Both the position numbers and the translations under genes were made by a program. From contig SKIA01000070.1 in the NCBI GenBank assembly GCA_007116645.1, forward strand, positions 1 to 8,531: 8,531 bases of DNA, given 5' to 3'. Shown here piece by piece: positions 5,284 to 8,531 of this stretch (position 1 is its first letter; every line of letters begins with the position of its first letter). The notes under the pieces were generated by a model that made no database searches, was not told the DNA's origin, and was given only the letters and a program-made list of their open reading frames with translations. The DNA is from Candidatus Woesearchaeota archaeon (GTDB lineage: Archaea; Nanobdellota; Nanobdellia; Woesearchaeales; SKIA01).

Positions 5284-6024
5284 ATGTTATCAACTGCTCT
5301 TCGTGCTGCTAAAGCTGCTGGCAAGGTTGTTATGGAGCAGTACGGTAGAGTTGAGACGCAGTTTAAGGGGGTTGGTTTTGGCACAGGAAATATCGTCACT
5401 CAAGCCGATATTGATTCTGAGCGAATCATTGTGAAGATTATCAAAGAAGAGTTTCCTGAGCATAATATCTTTGCTGAAGAAGAGGCACGCGAAAACAACG
5501 GCTCCGCATACACGTGGTATATTGATCCTATTGATGGCACATCAAATTTTTCTCGCAACATTCCTTTGTTTGGTATTTCTATCGGCCTTGTCAAGGACAA
5601 GCACCCCATTATGGGCGTGTTGTTTTTTCCTGCACTAGATTTACTTCTACACGCTGAACAAGGCAAGGGCGCATTCGCTAATGATAAAAGAATTCGTGTC
5701 TCGCAGCGTGAATTGCACAAAGCGCTGTATTATGGTCATGGCTATCATGAGGGCGAGATGCTCATTAATAAGGAAATCATCGACCGTGTGGGGGTTGTGA
5801 AGGTCATTGATGCTTCCTCGTTTGAGTTTGCTCAAATTGCTATGGGTGATGCTGAGCTCTATATTCTCCCGACAAGTATTCATGATGTTGCTGCGGGCGC
5901 AGTTATTGTTCGCGAAGCCGGTGGCATCGTCAGTGATTATCAAGGAAATCCTTGGACGACTGACTCAGCAGGAATCGTTGCGTCAAACAACGTCATTCAT
6001 TCTAAGGTCATTGCTCTTTTGTAG
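5284..6024 (+). CDS. Inositol monophosphatase family protein (IMPase / possible FBPase)
   Basis: The 246-aa protein has the metal-dependent sugar phosphatase fold. Visible motifs are GNIVTQADIDSE (35-46), the metal-binding acidic pair in FAEEEAR (E65-E67), DPIDGTSNF (81-89, the DxIDGTxNF signature with D81, D84) and HDVAAG (200-205, D201). The last usually reads WDxAAG; here His replaces Trp while the catalytic Asp is kept. The length is typical of the archaeal enzymes. These hydrolyse inositol-1-phosphate and often also fructose-1,6-bisphosphate, so they can serve phosphoinositide-lipid or compatible-solute synthesis, or gluconeogenesis. Sequence alone does not decide which. The start at 5284 matches a leaderless TATA box. 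The 3' end overlaps the convergent small lipoprotein gene by 17 nt. Confidence 0.9.
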   Translation: MLSTALRAAKAAGKVVMEQYGRVETQFKGVGFGTGNIVTQADIDSERIIVKIIKEEFPEHNIFAEEEARENNGSAYTWYIDPIDGTSNFSRNIPLFGISIGLVKDKHPIMGVLFFPALDLLLHAEQGKGAFANDKRIRVSQRELHKALYYGHGYHEGEMLINKEIIDRVGVVKVIDASSFEFAQIAMGDAELYILPTSIHDVAAGAVIVREAGGIVSDYQGNPWTTDSAGIVASNNVIHSKVIALL

Positions 6025-6112
6025 GAGGGATTTCCTGGGTTGCTGGCGTGTCAACTGTTGCGCACCCCACAATAAAGAGTGCAGTCATTATGATAAGCAA
6101 GTATAATCTCAT
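6008..6112 (-). CDS. 34-aa putative small lipoprotein
   Basis: The product reads MRLYLLIIMTALFIVGCATV followed by a short Thr/Pro/Gln/Glu-rich tail. It has a basic start, one hydrophobic stretch and a good lipobox, IVGC, with Cys17 as the modification site. The mature peptide would be only about 18 residues, as in entericidin-sized lipoproteins, though no homology is claimed. The ATG at 6112 lies about 27 bp from a TTTAAA box. The frame is open further upstream (to 6322), but that would bury the signal peptide and run across the DUF2256 gene, so the short form is preferred. Its end overlaps the IMPase gene. It is small enough that chance remains possible. Confidence 0.5.
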   Translation of the reverse strand: MRLYLLIIMTALFIVGCATVDTPATQEIPPTKEQ

Positions 6113-6135
6113 GCCCACTATGAGGATAATGTATT

Positions 6136-6143
6136 GTTTAAAC
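6136..6143 (-). promoter_or_regulatory. Palindromic TATA-like box between the small lipoprotein and DUF2256 genes
   Basis: GTTTAAAC is centred about 27 bp before the minus-strand ATG at 6112, fitting a leaderless promoter for the small lipoprotein. Being palindromic, it could also direct the plus-strand DUF2256 gene (ATG at 6204) with a leader of roughly 40 nt. No better box is visible for that gene. Confidence 0.35.
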
Positions 6144-6203
6144 CCGCCCTTGAAGTGTTGGGTTAAGCGAACACTACTAAAGAATGTGTGTTTTTTTCTG
6201 TGC

Positions 6204-6368
6204 ATGAGTAATAACACACTTTCCGTGACTGACCCAAGCCGCGTAAAGCAAGCCAAACATTGCGCGCAGTGTGGTCGAGTGTTTGTGTGGCGTAAGAAGT
6301 GGGGAGAGGATTTTCCTCGCATCCGTTTTTGTTCTCAGCGTTGCAAGCATTTATACAAGCATGAGTAG
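6204..6368 (+). CDS. DUF2256 zinc-ribbon protein
   Basis: The 54-aa protein ends with CAQCGRVFVWRKKWGEDF and RFCSQRCK. The four Cys (C20, C23, C43, C47; CxxC and CxxxC) should bind one zinc ion, and RKKW (30-33) is a family hallmark. The function of DUF2256 is not known to me. The frame is open back to 6048, but the added 52 residues are unlike the family and run into the divergent lipoprotein gene, so the ATG at 6204 is preferred. No strong ribosome site is visible. It is a paralogue of the dead copy at 2396-2557 and keeps TGG at the Trp position where that copy has TGA. Its last 18 nt overlap the convergent DsbD-like gene. Confidence 0.8.
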   Translation: MSNNTLSVTDPSRVKQAKHCAQCGRVFVWRKKWGEDFPRIRFCSQRCKHLYKHE

Positions 6369-7451
6369 GTAGTAGATTCCTAGTCCGAGTAGTACCATTG
6401 CGCCTACGAAGGTGCTCCAAGTAACAAATTTTTCATTTGCCAACCACAGCTTTGAAGATACAACTGCGGTGATGAACACGATGAGTTCTACGAGCATGTA
6501 AAATATGGTATAGAGGGTGATGTACCACAGATACGTCAGTGTGGGCAGGTCTGCCAGTGCGAGTACTCCTGTAAACGCTGCGGGGATTCCTGCTGAGCAG
6601 GGAAATTCTATGAGGGTCACGAGTACTGCAAATCCGAATACTGCTCCTATGAGCCCCAGAGAACTCTTAGGGTTTTGCACGATTTCTCTTACTCCTTTGC
6701 GTGCTTTTTGTATGAGACTTCCCCCTGATACATCACAGGTCGGACCATACTTTCTAAAGCGAAGGAATTGTCTAAAGTAGTATATTCCTCCTCCAAGTGC
6801 TATCAATCCTACGAGAACGTTTAGGTATGTAAAGTACTGTTGAAGCACAGTAAAGAATTGGTACCATAAGAAAATCAATACCCAATACGCTGCGACTACT
6901 GCGAGTATGAAGACGCTCCCTACAATGATTATTCTGCTTCTGCTTCCAAGACCTATGACGATGCTTAGTATGAAGATAAGCGCCCCTATACTGCACACGT
7001 TAAATCCATCAACAAACCCGAGGACTATCGCTAGTACCGGTAGGCTGTATGCTGCAAGATTTATTTCTCCAAGAAGGGGCACATCAATAAAGTTTCCTTC
7101 TCTTGGTGGCCTCTCAGAGCCGGCGAGGAGCGCCTCCATATCCGCTGCGATTCCGTCACTAAACCCTATAAAGTATTCTCCTTGGATAAACGTGATCGGT
7201 ACGCGTCCACGGTCTCGCTCAGGAACGTTATGATCATCCATTAAGCGCACAAGACGGTCTGTGTTTTGTTGGTTACGTACCGTGTATGAGCGTATAGTAA
7301 CGTCATACTCTTCTTGGATATCTACAAGCCATTCTTTTTGTGCATCACAAAACGGGCATCCTGGCGCCCAAAAGAAATCTATCTCTGCTGCAAGCGCCAC
7401 AGGTAACCCTACAAGTAGCAAGATGAGTAGTGTGAACAGCCGAGTCCTCAT
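6351..7451 (-). CDS. Thioredoxin-like / CcdA-DsbD-type transmembrane fusion protein
   Basis: The 366-aa protein begins with a signal peptide (about 1-22, ending ALA). Then comes a thioredoxin/glutaredoxin-like domain (about 23-112) with the redox motif CPFC (C32-C35) and the cis-Pro loop RVPITF (P85). From about 134 there are six or so membrane helices of CcdA/DsbD type. These carry NVCS (C153) in the first helix region and FPCSAG (C285) in the later one, the Cys pair expected to pass electrons across the membrane; C239 lies in a loop between. The architecture suggests electrons move from a cytoplasmic thioredoxin through C153/C285 to the outside CPFC domain, keeping extracytoplasmic cysteines reduced or isomerised. 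That is family-based inference. The ATG at 7451 lies 28 bp from a TATA box. The 3' end overlaps DUF2256. Confidence 0.88.
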   Translation of the reverse strand: MRTRLFTLLILLLVGLPVALAAEIDFFWAPGCPFCDAQKEWLVDIQEEYDVTIRSYTVRNQQNTDRLVRLMDDHNVPERDRGRVPITFIQGEYFIGFSDGIAADMEALLAGSERPPREGNFIDVPLLGEINLAAYSLPVLAIVLGFVDGFNVCSIGALIFILSIVIGLGSRSRIIIVGSVFILAVVAAYWVLIFLWYQFFTVLQQYFTYLNVLVGLIALGGGIYYFRQFLRFRKYGPTCDVSGGSLIQKARKGVREIVQNPKSSLGLIGAVFGFAVLVTLIEFPCSAGIPAAFTGVLALADLPTLTYLWYITLYTIFYMLVELIVFITAVVSSKLWLANEKFVTWSTFVGAMVLLGLGIYYLLMLV

Positions 7452-7474
7452 AGCATAATAGGTTCAATACGTAC

Positions 7475-7483
7475 TATTTAAAA
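7475..7483 (-). promoter_or_regulatory. TATA box of the thioredoxin/CcdA fusion gene
   Basis: Read on the minus strand this is TTTTAAATA, centred about 28 bp before the ATG at 7451. No ribosome site lies between, so the transcript is probably leaderless. Confidence 0.55.
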
Positions 7484-7629
7484 CTTGCACCCTCCGGAAT
7501 GATGCGAAAATATTAAAGTTGCAAAAAAGCGCAACACGTTATTCATTCGTTTTGGACTACCGAATACTAAGTGCGTGCGTAAGACATTGCAGAAGATGAA
7601 TCGGCTTACTTAAACATTTTAATTCATTT
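7484..7629. other. Short intergenic region, no gene recognised
   Basis: This divergent gap contains an AT-rich AAAATATTAAA (about 7507-7517) that could be a TATA box for a plus-strand transcript. It also has a small inverted repeat, GTTGC (7518-7522) with GCAAC (7531-7535). Only tiny ORFs occur (for example ATG at about 7596, five codons). A second AT-rich stretch (about 7612-7629) lies just before the ribosome-site-like sequence at 7631. I see no RNA gene. Confidence 0.4.
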
Positions 7630-7630
7630 A

Positions 7631-7637
7631 GAGAGGA
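7631..7637 (+). promoter_or_regulatory. Ribosome-site-like GAGAGGA before an in-frame ATA
   Basis: GAGAGGA lies 4 nt before ATA (7642-7644). That ATA is in frame with the small membrane protein gene usually started at 7702, with no stop between. The placement looks like a normal ribosome site serving a start codon that is now ATA instead of ATG. It therefore bears on where the downstream gene begins. Confidence 0.35.
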
Positions 7638-7701
7638 ATCGATAGGACAGTATCAAAAAAGTCGAACAGTTCTTTCAGGAACAATCGGCCTTGCAGGGCT
7701 T

Positions 7702-7923
7702 ATGGGCTCCGGGGAGTTATTCACATCAGGAATCACGTTCTGGTACATGTCTGTTGTAGCGACTCTGGCTCTATCAAGCGCTTTAGTCAGCTTTGCATAT
7801 TTCGATAATCGAATTCGTGCAGTGCAGGGAGACCAAAAGGCGCTAGCCATCATCAAGCGTGAACGTGGTCAAAGATTAGAAGAAATCAAGCAGTTGTTCA
7901 AGAATCTTGCGAAAGAAAGATAG
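7702..7923 (+). CDS. Small membrane protein with basic coiled-coil tail
   Basis: From ATG at 7702 the product is 73 aa: one clear membrane helix (about residues 11-34, GITFWYMSVVATLALSSALV) and a charged helical tail (about 36-73, rich in Arg, Lys, Glu, Gln) that may form a coiled coil. The frame stays open upstream. The 20 codons back to ATA at 7642 encode GQYQKSRTVLSGTIGLAGL, whose hydrophobic stretch with the next residues forms a plausible first helix. The true product may therefore be a 93-aa two-helix hairpin protein, started at a non-standard ATA or inactivated by an ATG to ATA change. I recognise no family. The gene ends at 7923, directly against the last codon of the convergent dph5 at 7924, with no gap. 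Confidence 0.55.
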   Translation: MGSGELFTSGITFWYMSVVATLALSSALVSFAYFDNRIRAVQGDQKALAIIKRERGQRLEEIKQLFKNLAKER

Positions 7924-8531
7924 CTACCAGCTCTTGAGCATGTCTTCTTCTACTTCGTGCAAATTCCCAGGAATCACCATGCAGTGCAGCGGGGCGCCAA
8001 AGTCTTCAACGAGTAATTCTGAGATTGGTCCGTATTTGATTTTTTGGTCATCCCCTGTTAAACGGGCAACGCCGACTGCGTGTGTTTGCAGTGTGATGGT
8101 GTCGTCGTCTTTGTCAGACGCAATGTCTAAAAGTAATTTGAGCGCTTCGTTTACTGTCATGAAGCGTTTTTCGTCCATCTTAATGTCTAATAGGCACAGT
8201 GTGTGCAGTCCTCGCTTCTTGTTTTCAACAATGACATCATAAAAACTTGTTGGACGATAGTTTTTTTCTGGGTACACCAGCGTTGTTGTCCTTCCGAACT
8301 TGTAGAGATCAAGTCCTGTAAGTGAGATAGCGTTCATCACGCCCGCGTTCGGAATGACTTTCACTGGTATTCCTTGCTCTTTTGCGCGCAAGTACAGGTC
8401 GTGGTGCGTGGTTGCCGTGAATACGTCTCCAACTACAAGAAATGCTGCATTTCCTTGTTTTGTTGCTGCAAGGATGCGGTCTGCTTCTTGTTCTACTCCT
8501 TGTCTGCCGAGCACTTCTATTTCTTTGTTGT
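7924..8531 (-). CDS. dph5: Diphthine synthase (Dph5), 5' end beyond the window
   Basis: About 201 codons of the C-terminal part are present. The frame runs to the window edge without a start, so the N-terminus is missing. Motifs are VVGDVFTATTHHDL (cf. GDPFxATTH of the SAM-binding region), IPNAGVMNAISLTGLDLYKF (cf. NASIMNA...LYrFG), RPTSFYDVI and GLHTLCLLDIK, all diagnostic of Dph5. The enzyme transfers methyl groups from S-adenosylmethionine to the modified histidine of elongation factor 2 to make diphthine, a step in diphthamide synthesis. The pathway exists only in archaea and eukaryotes, and the lack of introns and dense packing point to an archaeon. The TAG at 7926-7924 abuts the stop codon of the convergent small membrane protein gene. 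The intact protein is typically about 260 aa, so roughly 60 residues lie outside. Confidence 0.95.
   Translation of the reverse strand, partial: NKEIEVLGRQGVEQEADRILAATKQGNAAFLVVGDVFTATTHHDLYLRAKEQGIPVKVIPNAGVMNAISLTGLDLYKFGRTTTLVYPEKNYRPTSFYDVIVENKKRGLHTLCLLDIKMDEKRFMTVNEALKLLLDIASDKDDDTITLQTHAVGVARLTGDDQKIKYGPISELLVEDFGAPLHCMVIPGNLHEVEEDMLKSW

Noticed and set aside
6048..6203. Longer N-terminus for the DUF2256 protein.
   Set aside because: The added residues are unlike the family and overlap the divergent lipoprotein gene and its promoter.
6113..6322. Upstream extension of the minus-strand small lipoprotein.
   Set aside because: It would bury the signal peptide in the middle of the protein and run antisense through the DUF2256 gene.
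1..8531. CRISPR array, rRNA or tandem-repeat locus.
   Set aside because: No regularly spaced direct repeats and no rRNA-like sequence were seen on either strand.

Overview
The window most likely comes from an archaeon, and a small-genome (DPANN-type) lineage is a reasonable guess. It carries the 3' part of a diphthine synthase gene (dph5), which is restricted to archaea and eukaryotes. It also has an archaeal-style stomatin-like SPFH protein. Several genes have a TATA box centred about 25-28 bp before the ATG with no leader, a typical archaeal arrangement. The lineage guess is inference; the archaeal assignment is firmer.

Layout. 1-1060 looks foreign. It holds an AT-rich DUF1697 gene, then about 500 bp with no convincing intact gene. 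That stretch contains a nested, attC-like palindrome (721-807) and a 48-codon minus-strand ORF that resembles a transposase C-terminal scrap. 1065-2267 (minus) encodes an anchored protein with an outside Ig-like domain, one membrane helix and an inside helix-hairpin-helix DUF4332 domain. 2268-2589 is the divergent gap and holds a dead DUF2256 zinc-ribbon gene with two in-frame stops. 2590-3110 is a two-gene membrane pair (DoxX-like plus a 61-aa partner, ATGA overlap). 3163-3942 is the SPFH/slipin gene and 4023-4412 a small putative lipoprotein gene.

4413-5283 has no intact gene. It holds a nearly full-length but decayed AlkC-family (COG4335) DNA alkylation repair gene with two nonsense codons and one frameshift. 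An AbrB-like N-terminal scrap abuts it in another frame. 5284-6024 is an inositol monophosphatase-family gene. After it come a tiny minus-strand lipoprotein gene (6008-6112) and an intact DUF2256 gene (6204-6368), the live paralogue of the dead copy at 2396-2557. 6351-7451 (minus) encodes a secreted thioredoxin-like domain fused to a CcdA/DsbD-type membrane domain. 7702-7923 encodes a small membrane/coiled-coil protein whose real start may be a non-standard ATA at 7642. The window ends in dph5 (minus, 5' end cut by the window edge).

There is no single obvious pathway. The common thread is the cell envelope: Ig-anchor protein, DoxX pair, SPFH scaffold, two small lipoproteins and a disulfide electron-transfer protein. 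Around these are housekeeping enzymes (IMPase, Dph5). Genes are packed tightly and often converge with overlapping ends. Two clear pseudogenes and an AbrB scrap suggest active gene loss. I saw no rRNA, tRNA or CRISPR array.
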